Below are positions 47,925 through 56,506 of a stretch of 64,000 nucleotides of DNA, piece after piece (positions within the stretch are counted from its first letter, which is position 1; the number at the start of each line of letters is the position of its first letter). The notes beneath the pieces were generated by a model. That model had not been told where the DNA came from. It searched no databases and saw nothing but the letters and a program-made list of their open reading frames with translations. The DNA lies in NCBI GenBank assembly GCA_963814975.1, contig CAWFFB010000018.1, positions 1 to 64,000 of the forward strand, in the 5' to 3' direction. Origin of the DNA: CAVUXJ01 sp963814975 (GTDB lineage: Bacteria; Acidobacteriota; Vicinamibacteria; Vicinamibacterales; CAVVIG01). Both the position numbers and the translations under genes were made by a program.

Positions 47925-48518
47925 TCAGGACGCCTTCTTGAAGAAGTGAGCGACCTTGCGGCCCGCTTCATCCGAGTAGTAGACAATCACCTTCACGGCG
48001 GCGGTCGCCGCCTGATCGACGTCCTTTCCCGCTTCCGCCGCTGCGCGATCGGTGAGTCGAAGCGTTTCGCTCCTTCCGTCGTCAAACCTGATCGTGATCT
48101 GCTTTCGTCCGCGGCTAATGCGAGTGACGATGCCTTCCGCTACCTTCAGCCCTTCATCACCGATGCGGTCGATTTCCCGCGCGGATGCCTCCGCCTCGGT
48201 CACCGTGTAATGCAGGACAACAGTGCTGCCCTCACGCAGCCCTTCGAGCGCATCCGGACCACGACCTGTTCCGCCGTGAACCACGAGATCCTTCGTAAAG
48301 TGATACACATGTTCCACGCCGTCGATCGTCGTCACGATGATCGTGTTGACTGCTCGATAGAAAGTCTTCACCGTGCCTTCGAGCGCGATCGTTCCCTGGA
48401 CCGGCGGTGGACTCTGGGCGCTCAGCGTAACCGACACCGATGGCACAAGTGCAATGAGAATGGCCGAAGACCACACAAGCCAGCGGCGGAGAGCGACGTT
48501 CGCGATAGACGGTTTCAT
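47925..48518 (-). CDS. Secreted protein of unknown function
   Basis: ATG at 48518 with GAGGAGACACGTC upstream. The 197-residue product has a signal peptide (WLVWSSAILIALVPSVSVTL, cleaved near SAQ) and repeated small beta units: IALEGTVKTFYRAVNTIIVT, VYHFTKDLVVHGGTGR, EGIVTRISRGRKQITIRFDD. It ends with VKVIVYYSDEAGRKVAHFFK. The pattern suggests two or three OB- or SH3-like beta domains. No family assigned. CGGTCGAGGCCTTGCG (48539-48554, minus) is a weak sigma-54 candidate, and a palindrome lies at 48629. Confidence 0.65.
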   Translation of the reverse strand: MKPSIANVALRRWLVWSSAILIALVPSVSVTLSAQSPPPVQGTIALEGTVKTFYRAVNTIIVTTIDGVEHVYHFTKDLVVHGGTGRGPDALEGLREGSTVVLHYTVTEAEASAREIDRIGDEGLKVAEGIVTRISRGRKQITIRFDDGRSETLRLTDRAAAEAGKDVDQAATAAVKVIVYYSDEAGRKVAHFFKKAS

Positions 48519-48628
48519 GACGTGTCTCCTCACTATGGCGCAAGGCCTCGACCGGATCGAGATGGGAGGCTTTGCTCGGGTACTCCCCGAGGGCATCGGC
48601 GGAACTCCGGCGACAGCCGTTAGCCAAG

Positions 48629-48644
48629 CGCCGAGAATCCGGCA
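48629..48644. promoter_or_regulatory. Palindrome CGCCGAGAATCCGGCA
   Basis: Read on the minus strand it is TGCCGGATTCTCGGCG, differing from the element at 55097-55112 by one base. It lies about 110 bp upstream of the gene at 48518. Confidence 0.45.
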
Positions 48645-48995
48645 CATTGGATCGGCATCAGGAGCTTGCCGACCGAACCCGCACGTGACGACTGCAAACG
48701 CTCGGCCGCCATGCAGACAAGGGAGGTTGGCGGCCGTTTCGCGACAGAACCTGCGCGGAATTGGCGAGCCCCCTTCGTCATCGACTTCGTCTTGGAGGAA
48801 AGCCCGCATCGACGTCAAGTGCCCGGCGTCGGGCCACCTCGATTCGATACTGGCATTTCGCCGATCGATCTGGACCGCCCCCGCCTCTCAGTTAATCGGA
48901 CGCCGGAGCCACATTTGCCTGACATACGTCACAAATGCTGCAGATGCCGGCAGCACCAGATTAGCGATCACGAATCCAATCGGGGGACAACGAAG

Positions 48996-49331
48996 ATGCC
49001 GCACGATGCCGTACGAGCGCAACTGGAGGAGCAGCTTTCGCGACTGCTGAAGCGGGTTGGAACGATTGAAAGCGACTTGAATCGGGCACACGATCGCGAC
49101 TGGAACGAGCAGGCCATCGAATTGGAGAACGACGAGGTTCTGGAGGGACTCGATGCAATGACGGAAGGCGAAGTCCGTCGCATCCGCGCGGCGATCAGTC
49201 GGATCGCGAATGGAACCTACGGCGTCTGCTCAACGTGCGAGCACCCAATCAGCGCAGAGCGGATGGCCGCAATCCCGAGCGCCATCACCTGCGTGGTGAG
49301 CTGCTCGACTGAGCAGCCACGGAGCGCCTGA
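48996..49331 (+). CDS. DksA/TraR-type zinc-finger protein
   Basis: ATG at 48996 with GGGGGACAACGAAG upstream. The 111-residue product has a coiled-coil N-terminal half (LEEQLSRLLKRVGTIESDLN, ELENDEVLEGLDAMTEGEVR) and a C-terminal zinc finger YGVCSTCEHPISAERMAAIP ending TCVVSC. DksA/TraR proteins bind in the RNA polymerase secondary channel and modulate transcription with ppGpp. The last pair here is C-x3-C rather than the usual C-x2-C, and the tail STEQPRSA is atypical, so a small 3' indel is possible. CGGAGCCACATTTGCC (48904-48919) is a weak sigma-54 candidate. Confidence 0.82.
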   Translation: MPHDAVRAQLEEQLSRLLKRVGTIESDLNRAHDRDWNEQAIELENDEVLEGLDAMTEGEVRRIRAAISRIANGTYGVCSTCEHPISAERMAAIPSAITCVVSCSTEQPRSA

Positions 49332-49536
49332 GCGACGCGACCTCCGCGATCCCCTACACAATCGACAGTCGCATATGGACCATATCCCTTCGACGCGCTC
49401 AGTCATGACGCCCTTCCCCTATTTCCTGGAGGTCGGAGACAGTCCGAATAGGATCCCCACAAGGTCGGATCGATTAAGGTGGTTCCGGCCCGGACGTTCA
49501 GTGGCCCACGGCTCCAACCGATGGAGCATTACGCGT
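49332..49536. other. Intergenic, nothing recognised
   Basis: No features seen between the DksA-like gene and the small minus-strand frame. Confidence 0.4.
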
Positions 49537-49683
49537 TCAAATCGGAGGACGTCGATCCACGAGAGGAAACAAAACGGGTTTCAGTATGCACTCGGCGGCT
49601 TCGTCGACGGTCCGGAATATCCGAGTCGCCTGGCGCAACTGAACATTGTCCGATTCGTCCAACGTGAGGCTCAGGTTGAACAT
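49537..49683 (-). CDS. Possible small protein downstream of the ABC ATPase
   Basis: A 48-residue frame from the ATG at 49683 (MFNLSLTLDESDNVQLRQAT, RIFRTVDEAAECILKPVLFP) has protein-like composition. It lies about 90 bp after the ABC ATPase in the same direction. An ATG at 49725 would add 14 residues. No good ribosome site and no recognised family. Confidence 0.28.
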   Translation of the reverse strand: MFNLSLTLDESDNVQLRQATRIFRTVDEAAECILKPVLFPLVDRRPPI

Positions 49684-49772
49684 CCGTTCCGTTGGCTCGC
49701 TCTCTCTACCATCTGTACGCATCATATTGCAGCACAGGAGATGCGCTTCGTAGTCAGGACGACACTCCAGAC

Positions 49773-50517
49773 TTACTCGCGGCAGACGAATCTTGGTGAT
49801 GCAGAAACCTTCATGTGGCAGCTCTTCGAAATCCACCTCGTCGTTGCTCCCAGGAGTCTTGCACCGGTACGAATGACGCGATCGGCCATCTCGGCAATCG
49901 CGGCGTTGTGGGTGATGACGACAGTCGTGGTCCCGAGATCGTCGTTGACTCGAGCGAGCGCCTCCAGCACGACGATGCCCGGTTGAAATGTCGAGCGCGC
50001 CGGTCGGCTCGTCGCAGAGCAGCACGGCCGGGCGCTTGGCGATCGCGCGCGCGATCGCCACGCACTGCTGCTCGCCGCCGGAAAGCTGCGCGGGAAAATG
50101 ATCGCGCCGCTCATCGAGGTGGACGAGGCCGAGCGCGTCGTCTGGGGCCATCGGGTTCTCGGCGATTTCGGTGACGAGCGCGACGTTCTCGCGCGCCGTA
50201 AGGCTTGGAATCAGATTGTAGAACTGAAACACGAACCCCACATGGCGACGGCGATACGCAGTGAGCGCCGCCTCGTCCGCGGTCGTCAAGTCCGTGTTCC
50301 GGTACAAAACGTGGCCGCTCGTGGGCACGTCGAGCCCCCCGAGGATGTTCAAGAGCGTGGACTTGCCGGACCCCGACGGTCCCAGCAGGACGACGAAGTG
50401 TCCTTCAGAGAGCACGAGACTGACCTGGCGCAGGGCGTGAATCTCGACTTCGCCCATGCGATAGACCTTTGCGAGCTCGCGGACATCTAAGACAGGGGTG
50501 CTCACCTCGAAACGCAT
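49773..50517 (-). CDS. ABC transporter ATPase (LolD/MacB type), one frameshift
   Basis: From the ATG at 50517: VLDVRELAKVYRMGEVEIHA, Walker A LLGPSGSGKST, Q loop VFQFYNLIPSLTA, signature LSGGEQQCVAIARA, Walker B VLLCDEPTGALD. An indel near 49990 shifts to IVVLEALARVNDDLGTTTVV and ITHN with the H-loop His, ending at 49773. This is the ATPase of a MacB/LolCDE-type exporter for lipoproteins or other envelope substrates. No FtsX-like permease follows. The last about 30 residues are not family-like, so the 3' end may be altered. Confidence 0.85.
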
Positions 50518-50987
50518 CGTAACAGGTCGCGCCTCTTCATGAGGCGGCCCAGTGCTCTGGTCGGATTTGGCGGCCTGCGATAAGGATTCCGGTAGCGCAG
50601 CCGCCGGCGATTTCCCGCAGGCCGCGCAGGATCCACGGTCTTTGTGCCGAGGAACCGTCAGCAAGGGGCAGTGACGACCATCTGGATGCTGGCCACTATG
50701 GTTTGTGACCGTTCGGCAGGTCCTCGATTATCGGAGGAGCGGCAGAGCCGTGGCCGTCTGCGGCCTGGGGTGGGTACTGGTCCTCACGATCACGATCGTC
50801 CTCGGGCTCGCATTGGGGCCATCGCTTTCCTGAGCGGGCCCTTCCGATAGAAGTGTCTCCTCCAGTCAGCCACTCCAATAGTCAGACCCCCTGATCAGGA
50901 ATCAGGCGACGAAATTGAATCGATGGCCTGTCGCACGCGAAACGGTTGGCGGCGGGTTGCACGCTGTTGGCGGCCAGCACAGGCGCG
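50518..50987. other. Intergenic, nothing recognised
   Basis: No supported gene between the ABC ATPase and paralog B of the small membrane protein. Confidence 0.4.
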
Positions 50988-51197
50988 TTAGCTTGTGCGT
51001 CGCGCGACCAGCCCGCTGACGAAGATGAGAAGCCCCGTCATTCCGACCACGAGGCCGACCGGCAGCATGATGATGGTCACTCCCAGCCCGAGCCCTACGA
51101 TCATCAGCACAAAGCCGACGAGCACCGCGGCAACGTGAACCAGAAAGCTGCCGACCGAAGCGGTGACGTGTGGATTCGAGAATGTCGCTGACGTCAT
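50988..51197 (-). CDS. Small two-span membrane protein, paralog B
   Basis: ATG at 51197 with CTAAGGAGGCT upstream. The 69-residue product has spans LVHVAAVLVGFVLMIVGLGL and MLPVGLVVGMTGLLIFVSGL and the ending ARRTS, closely matching the protein at 38031-38252. It lacks a few residues (the RMG before ARRTS) relative to paralog A. The promoter, spacer and ribosome site are conserved with paralog A, so the duplication included the regulatory region. Confidence 0.8.
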   Translation of the reverse strand: MTSATFSNPHVTASVGSFLVHVAAVLVGFVLMIVGLGLGVTIIMLPVGLVVGMTGLLIFVSGLVARRTS

Positions 51198-51230
51198 AGC
51201 CTCCTTAGCAAGACCGACTGCTGACAGAGA

Positions 51231-51246
51231 AGCAACGAAGGAGCCT
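51231..51246 (-). promoter_or_regulatory. Sigma-54-type promoter conserved with paralog A
   Basis: Minus-strand AGGCTCCTTCGTTGCT; GG-N10-GC. Predicted start near 51221, leader 24 nt. Confidence 0.6.
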
Positions 51247-51302
51247 GGCGAATCAGCAAGGTCATGTTGGATTTCACGCGGGGCCACCTTCTTTTCCGCA
51301 AT

Positions 51303-51319
51303 GTCGACGGAAATCCGCC
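51303..51319. promoter_or_regulatory. Palindromic site GTCGACGGAAATCCGCC
   Basis: Lies 58-75 bp upstream of the -24 element of paralog B. It matches the reverse complement of 25889-25905 except at the third base and in the central AT core. Confidence 0.4.
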
Positions 51320-51746
51320 AGAGTGTTCCAATCTGCCCCGCCGGTGATTCGGCCGGTCGTTCAAGGAAGGGCGTCGCGGAAAGGGGATTGTTTCAGAGAG
51401 TGCGAACAAATTCGCGCGCCCCGGACCTGTAAGGGCCTCTTTCATTGATGCGCTTCCTCTGCGCTGTGCGTCCCCATGCCGGCCACATCTCGGTGTACTT
51501 GCGGTGAACGCCTCTCAGAATTCTTCGGCGCACCGCGTCAACGCTCCTTGGCAGGACTTTCGCAAACCATGTTGATCGAGCGCTATACCCGAAGTGACAA
51601 TCAACAATGGCTCGAGCAGCGGGTCGACGAAGCCGTCAGGCGGATGCTGGCGAGGCTTCCGCGCGTATAGTGTTGCTGGATGGAGTCCACGCACAGGGTC
51701 GCACGAAGGAGGATGGGATCATTACTGGCGTGATGCTCCTGGCGGC
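51320..51746. other. Intergenic, no clear gene
   Basis: A short plus frame (to 51670) ends LEQRVDEAVRRMLARLPRV but has no recognised start or family. Confidence 0.4.
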
Positions 51747-52469
51747 ATGAGTACCAAACGCTCCGTGATGTCAGTGGCTCAATTGTTGGCGGCCGGGGTC
51801 GGGCTCGCCGCCGCATCCTACGCGACCTATGTAGGCCTCACCTGGTATCGCTATGGACATGTGACGCCCCAGACTGACGCGGACGAGCAGGATGCGCTGC
51901 TCGACATGTTCATGCCCGACTACGAGGTCGTCGAACGCCATCACGTGAAGATTGCGGCACCGGCGGACATCACGCTCAAGGCAGCGTCTGAGATGGACCT
52001 CCAGGCCTCGGTCGTCAGCCGCGGGATCTTCAAAGCACGGGAGCGGATTTTCGGGGCCGATCCGGAAGCAACCGCGCGTCCCCGGGGGCTGCTGGCCCTG
52101 GTCAGGTCGCTTGGCTGGGGTGTGCTCGCCGATATTCCCGGTCGGGAGATCGTGATGGGGGCAGTCACGCAGCCATGGATGGCCAACGTCGTGTTTCGCG
52201 CGCTCCCACCCGACGAGTTCGCCATCTTTCGCGAACCGGGCTACGTGAAGATCGTGTGGACGCTGCGCGCCGACACCCTGGGTCCCGCCGAATCGATGTT
52301 CCGTACCGAGACCCGGGCTGTCAGCACCGACCCGACGTCGCGTGTCCGGTTCCGCCGATATTGGTCATTTCTGTCTCCCGGCATCAATCTGATTCGGTGG
52401 CTGTCCCTCGGCCCTTTGAAGGTCGAAGCCGAGCGCCGGGCCCGCGAGTCCATACACCGGGTCCGTTGA
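51747..52469 (+). CDS. Membrane-anchored SRPBCC-type protein
   Basis: ATG at 51747. An N-terminal span (VAQLLAAGVGLAAASYATYV) is followed by about 170 residues with the SRPBCC/START-like beginning YEVVERHHVKIAAPADITLK and a strand/helix pattern (LGWGVLADIPGREIVMGAVT, GYVKIVWTLRADTLGPAESM, FRTETRAVSTDPTSRVRFRR). It is predicted to bind a hydrophobic ligand at the membrane. The frame is intact. No ribosome site is obvious (CTCCTGGCGGC precedes the ATG). It is convergent with the EstB-like gene. Confidence 0.7.
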   Translation: MSTKRSVMSVAQLLAAGVGLAAASYATYVGLTWYRYGHVTPQTDADEQDALLDMFMPDYEVVERHHVKIAAPADITLKAASEMDLQASVVSRGIFKARERIFGADPEATARPRGLLALVRSLGWGVLADIPGREIVMGAVTQPWMANVVFRALPPDEFAIFREPGYVKIVWTLRADTLGPAESMFRTETRAVSTDPTSRVRFRRYWSFLSPGINLIRWLSLGPLKVEAERRARESIHRVR

Positions 52470-52492
52470 AGACCGACCTCGAAAGCCTATTG

Positions 52493-53713
52493 TCATGAGG
52501 AGCCTCTCATGACCTCTGAACGGTGGAGGCCTGCGTAGAGCGCGTCTCTGAGCGCCACATCTCGGAGGTCGCCAGTGAATCGCGTCCCCATCTGACTTGT
52601 CACGTACGCGTATCCAATTCCCATCGCCGGATCGGCGAAACCGAGAGAGCCTCCGGACCCCGGAGCCCCGAACGAGCTTGGGCTGCCGAACTTCCAGTTG
52701 GGACTCGGCTTCATGAAACCGAGCGAGAACTGCACCTCCCCCTTCAAGCATTCATCCTGAAATCCGCGCATCGGAGGAATTGCGGGTGCGGCCAGCAAGT
52801 CGAGCGTCTCCTGACGAAGCCCCAGCTCCCGTCCGCCCGACGCAAAGACGCCATAGGCATGCGCGATCGCGCGCGCAGTTCCCACGCCACCGCCCGACGG
52901 CACTTCGAGATTACGGGCGTACACGCGTTGCTCGTCGTGGGCGATCCCGAAGCCGGGGTTCGTCACGAGCGCCCGGTAGATGTTCGAACGGGGATTGATG
53001 CCCACCAGCATCAGTCGGAGCGGGCGAAATCCCACCAGCATGTCGATCTGGCTGGGGGGCGAAAGCGTGGCCAGGCGAGCATTGGGGATTGACTCGGGCA
53101 GACGGATGTACACGTCCTCTCCGAGCGGTGTGGCGATCTCGTCCTGAAAGAATCGTCCGACGCTGCGATGCCGCGGATCGACCCGGCGCAGCAGCTCGCC
53201 TTCATAGAACCCGAGGGTAATGGCGTGATAGGCCTGACGCGTCCCAGGCTCCCATACCGGCTTCTGACGAGCGAGCACGACCGCCAGGCGATCCAAATCG
53301 GCGACCACGCTGCGATCGACGGGCTCATCAAAGGCAAACAGCCCTGCCTGGTGGGCCAGTAGCTGGCGGACAGTGATTTTCCCTTTGCCCTGCTGCGCGA
53401 ACTCGGGCCAGTATCTGGCGACTCGCTCTTCGTAATCGAGCCAGCCGCGGGAATGGGCGATCGCCAGGGTCATGGCGGCCAGGCCCTTGGTGGCCGAGTA
53501 GACCAGCACCATGGTGCCCCGCTCCCACGGCTCGCCCGTCCGCTTGTTCCGAATACCACCCCAGAGGTCGACGACCTTCTCGCCGCGATAGTAGGCACAG
53601 CAAGCGCCGCCCAATTCCCCGCGTCGAGCGAAGTTCTCGGCAAACGCCTCGCGTACCGCCTCAAGGCCCCGACTGACGTGTCCCTCTACGGTGGGTGATG
53701 CGACCGTAAGCAT
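52493..53713 (-). CDS. Beta-lactamase-fold serine hydrolase (EstB-like)
   Basis: Product of 406 residues of the penicillin-binding-protein/class C beta-lactamase fold. SATKG (S-x-x-K nucleophile motif, in VLVYSATKGLAAMTLAIAHS), Tyr in QAYHAITLGFYEG (the Y-x-N position, here YHA as in EstB-type esterases) and a C-terminal region with FGAPGSGGSLGFADPAMGIG. Acts most likely as a carboxylesterase rather than a true beta-lactamase. No signal peptide, so cytoplasmic. Its start overlaps the upstream SRPBCC gene's 3' end by 28 bp. Confidence 0.88.
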   Translation of the reverse strand: MLTVASPTVEGHVSRGLEAVREAFAENFARRGELGGACCAYYRGEKVVDLWGGIRNKRTGEPWERGTMVLVYSATKGLAAMTLAIAHSRGWLDYEERVARYWPEFAQQGKGKITVRQLLAHQAGLFAFDEPVDRSVVADLDRLAVVLARQKPVWEPGTRQAYHAITLGFYEGELLRRVDPRHRSVGRFFQDEIATPLGEDVYIRLPESIPNARLATLSPPSQIDMLVGFRPLRLMLVGINPRSNIYRALVTNPGFGIAHDEQRVYARNLEVPSGGGVGTARAIAHAYGVFASGGRELGLRQETLDLLAAPAIPPMRGFQDECLKGEVQFSLGFMKPSPNWKFGSPSSFGAPGSGGSLGFADPAMGIGYAYVTSQMGTRFTGDLRDVALRDALYAGLHRSEVMRGSS

Positions 53714-54981
53714 GGTTCCTCCTCGGTCGCCAGATGGCGGCCTCCAGAATCGCCCGTCATGCCGCGTCCTCTTCTGACGTACGCGAGGTGATCAGTCGGC
53801 ATGAGGGTGTCTGCCAACGTCGATTCGGCGCGGCGCTTGATGCCAAGCAGCTGTTTCCGCTGCATGATGAAGTGGACGACCCGGACGGCGAGTCTGGTCA
53901 GCGGCAACGGCAGTCCGTGGAACCGATAGCCCGGGCCGCCTCGGGCGCGCACCAGGAGACGCGTCACGCCGGGCGCCGCCTCGTCGAGAACGAACGCCCA
54001 CGTCACCGTTGCCGTGCCGTCCGTCGCGAGCCAGCCAAGCGTCAACACCCGCTCGTGTTCGATCGCCAGCAGGGTGAATCCCTCCGTCGCGCCGGGCAGC
54101 GCGGGGAAGATGGTGCCAATGGGTGGATGCTGCAGTTCTGGCACGATGCGCGCCGCGCTCGGCTGCCGGCCGTTGTCGAGCCAGTCGTAGCTGTACCAGC
54201 CGCCGCGGGTCCCCGCTCCCATCTGCACCAGCCAGGGCCACACGTCACGCGGCGCGCGTCGAATCGTCACACCGTGTGTCAGCGTGTCGATCGCCTGGGG
54301 CATTCGCTCGTCTCCGGGCAGTGCGCGTGCGCGTTCGTCCGTGGTGGCGCGAACCGATCGCCAGGCACGCCGGGAACGAGACGTGCCAGCTAAAGACCGT
54401 TCGGCTCGTCGGCGCACTGCCCGCAACAGCTGCCAGGTGACAAACGCCCCCATCGGCTTGATGACGCGCCAATAACGGGCGAACTTGCGCTCCGCGGCAG
54501 GCGACAGCGCGCGCGTGGCGTGCTCCAGCACCAACCAATGCTCATGCGGTCGACCCGTTGGTGCCACGCGAATGCTCATGAAGAGCTTTTCGTGGTCGGG
54601 ATCCGTGAAGGCGTCGAATGCCTCGCGGGTCGTGAACCGTCGCGGTGCCTGGTTGACCCGATGCAGTTGCGCGGCCGATCCAGTGATCAGTTCGTGAGGT
54701 GACTCATCGCCAAGGATCAGCGTGCCGCCCTCGATGAGCAACGACAGGAACGGCCGCGTCGGCTCGACTGCCGCCATGTGCCCGCCCAGTCGGGAGGGTA
54801 GATAGCGGATTTCTCCCAGCGCCCATGCGAGCTTCACGTCGCGCAGCGCGATTTCACGAAAGGCCTGGAAAATGGTCTCCGGCGACGCCTTGACGACGAT
54901 CGCAATTCGGTCGCGGAACTGGGCGCCGCGAGCAAGGCGTTCGAATGCTGGAGATGCGGGAACGGCCGAATAGTGCGTCAT
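53686..54981 (-). CDS. Double SRPBCC-type protein
   Basis: Product of 431 residues with two START-like halves. Residues 22-195: RDRIAIVVKASPETIFQAFR through KFARYWRVIKPMGAFVTWQL. Residues about 230-400: GVTIRRAPRDVWPWLVQMGA, GTRGGWYSYDWLDNGRQPSA, TEGFTLLAIEHERVLTLGWL, VTRLLVRARGGPGYRFHGLP. A basic linker (about 200-225) joins them. The second half matches a common SRPBCC group that keeps GGWYSYDWLDN. Either a true fusion or two genes merged by an indel near 54370. Ligands unknown. Coupled to the EstB-like gene. Confidence 0.75.
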   Translation of the reverse strand: MTHYSAVPASPAFERLARGAQFRDRIAIVVKASPETIFQAFREIALRDVKLAWALGEIRYLPSRLGGHMAAVEPTRPFLSLLIEGGTLILGDESPHELITGSAAQLHRVNQAPRRFTTREAFDAFTDPDHEKLFMSIRVAPTGRPHEHWLVLEHATRALSPAAERKFARYWRVIKPMGAFVTWQLLRAVRRRAERSLAGTSRSRRAWRSVRATTDERARALPGDERMPQAIDTLTHGVTIRRAPRDVWPWLVQMGAGTRGGWYSYDWLDNGRQPSAARIVPELQHPPIGTIFPALPGATEGFTLLAIEHERVLTLGWLATDGTATVTWAFVLDEAAPGVTRLLVRARGGPGYRFHGLPLPLTRLAVRVVHFIMQRKQLLGIKRRAESTLADTLMPTDHLAYVRRGRGMTGDSGGRHLATEEEPCLRSHHPP

Positions 54982-55440
54982 GAGAGGACCTCGTTCCGTC
55001 CGATCCTGGACGCATCAACCTTGCCGATGTTCGGTGGTCACGAGCAGGGGTATCAGGCCTGTCGCGCCGAGATCCCGTCCGTGTCAGGGGGTAAAGTGCC
55101 GGATTTTCGGCGCTGCTCAGACCGCCGTCGACTTCCGAGGCGCGTAACCAGGTGTTCTTGCGCCCGAGTAGCCGACACCCTTCGCGCCGACCTGGCATCT
55201 AGCCTGCTCTTTACCCCGGGGGCGCCGTGAATCGTGGCGCCTGTCGATCGTTCCTGTGATGTGGTCTGTCATCAGGGTCCGCAGCGAACCTACTTGGCGT
55301 ACGCGCCGATTACGCCCGCCCAATCGCAGGCATTGCACTGGCGATCGCCTCGATGCAAAGGGGTAGCGACGCCAGAATGTCCAATGGAAACTGAATTGCC
55401 CCTTTCTCCCCCGGATGCCACGCTCCGAATAGGCCACTTC
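54982..55440. other. Intergenic region containing a palindrome
   Basis: No supported gene. It holds the element at 55097 and GGCGATCGCC at 55339-55348. Confidence 0.4.
55097..55112. promoter_or_regulatory. Palindrome TGCCGGATTTTCGGCG
   Basis: One base different from the element at 48629-48644. It lies 116 bp upstream of the minus gene at 54981 and about 330 bp upstream of the sigma-54-type promoter at 55441. Confidence 0.45.
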
Positions 55441-55456
55441 TGGCAGGGCGTGTGCT
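55441..55456 (+). promoter_or_regulatory. Sigma-54-type promoter for DUF998 gene
   Basis: TGGCAGGGCGTGTGCT: TGGCA at -24, TGC at -12, correct spacing. Leader about 50 nt. Confidence 0.55.
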
Positions 55457-55515
55457 CCGGGATCCAGTTCTCGGGGTCGCGCGGTATCAAGGGGTCACAC
55501 GTTCGGAGGTGAAAG

Positions 55516-56171
55516 ATGGCACGAAAGGCCTTGCTTGTCTGCGGAATCCTCTCGTCGTTGCTCTACGTCGCCATGAACGTATTCATACCGATGCAGTGGG
55601 AGGGCTATAGCTCCGCCTCTCAAACGGTCAGCGAGCTGTCCGCGATCGGCGCTCCGACGAGACCGCTCTGGGTTCCGCTTGGCACCGTCTATACCTTACT
55701 TGTTGCCGCCTTCGGGTGGGGCGTCTGGCGTCGGCTCGTCGGAACCGTTCCCTGCGCGTCGCGGGAGGGTTGCTCGTGGCCTACGGAGTCATTGGCCTCG
55801 CCTGGCCTCCGATGCATCTCCGTGAGGTGCTGGCAGCGGGCGGGGGAACACTGACCGACACCATGCACATCGTCTTTGCGATGGTGACGGTTCTCCTCAT
55901 GTTGCTCGCGATTGGATTCGGAGCTGCCGCATTCGGAAAGCGATTCCGTCTTTACTCCATCGCGACCATGGTGATCCTTTTCGCGTTTGGTGCCTTGACC
56001 ATCCCAGATGCTCCCAAGATCCAGGCGAATCTGCCTACGCCGTGGGTCGGGGTTTGGGAGCGCATCAATATCGGCGTCTTCCTGCTCTGGGTCGTGGTGC
56101 TGGCCATGACGCTCCTGCGCGGCCGAGAAACTGCGGCCGTCACCAGTCGCAAGGCTGCGCGGGTCGCATGA
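55516..56171 (+). CDS. DUF998-family membrane protein, one frameshift
   Basis: ATG at 55516 with TTCGGAGGTGAAAG upstream. The first frame encodes LLVCGILSSLLYVAMNVFIP, SASQTVSELSAIGAPTRPLW and LGTVYTLLVAAFGWGVWRR (spans 1-2). An indel near 55740 shifts to LRVAGGLLVAYGVIGLAWPP, MHIVFAMVTVLLMLLAIGFG, ATMVILFAFGALTIPDAPKI and a final span ending at 56171. Together a complete six-span DUF998 protein of about 218 residues with the conserved SELSAIGAPTRPLW block. Function unknown. Transcribed from a sigma-54-type promoter. Confidence 0.82.
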
Positions 56172-56430
56172 GTCTCAGTGTGGTGCATGGGAGTGAGCCT
56201 TGGAATCCTATCAGGAAGAACGAAGCCCTTCCGTGGGAGCGCGCGGGCAGCGTCGCGGAGATCAGCTGTCTCTGCCTCGAGGGGTGATGTTCGGTGACCA
56301 GAGCCTCGTGAATCCGCCCCTGATCTTCTGGCATGCCGGGCGGGTCTTTCGGAGATGCGTTTGCTTCGTCACTGCAACCTGCCGCTTGAGAAGGGCTTCA
56401 CGGTCGTCTGGCGACGATTCTCAAGGTCAT
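56172..56430. other. Intergenic, nothing recognised
   Basis: No supported gene before the promoter at 56431. Confidence 0.4.
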
Positions 56431-56446
56431 CGGCATACCGTTCGCA
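56431..56446 (+). promoter_or_regulatory. Sigma-54-type promoter for tandem UspA
   Basis: CGGCATACCGTTCGCA: GGCAT at -24, GC at the right spacing, with TCGCA instead of TTGCA at -12. Leader about 50 nt to 56507. Confidence 0.45.
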
Positions 56447-56506
56447 CATAACCAGGTGCTGCGCCGTCACCGCTATCTTGGCGGGTGGAGCTGAAGAGAG
56501 AGAACC

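Noticed and set aside
52493..53713. EstB-like gene called as an antibiotic-resistance beta-lactamase
   Set aside because: The S-x-x-K and YHA pattern and lack of a signal peptide fit a cytoplasmic esterase, not a resistance enzyme.
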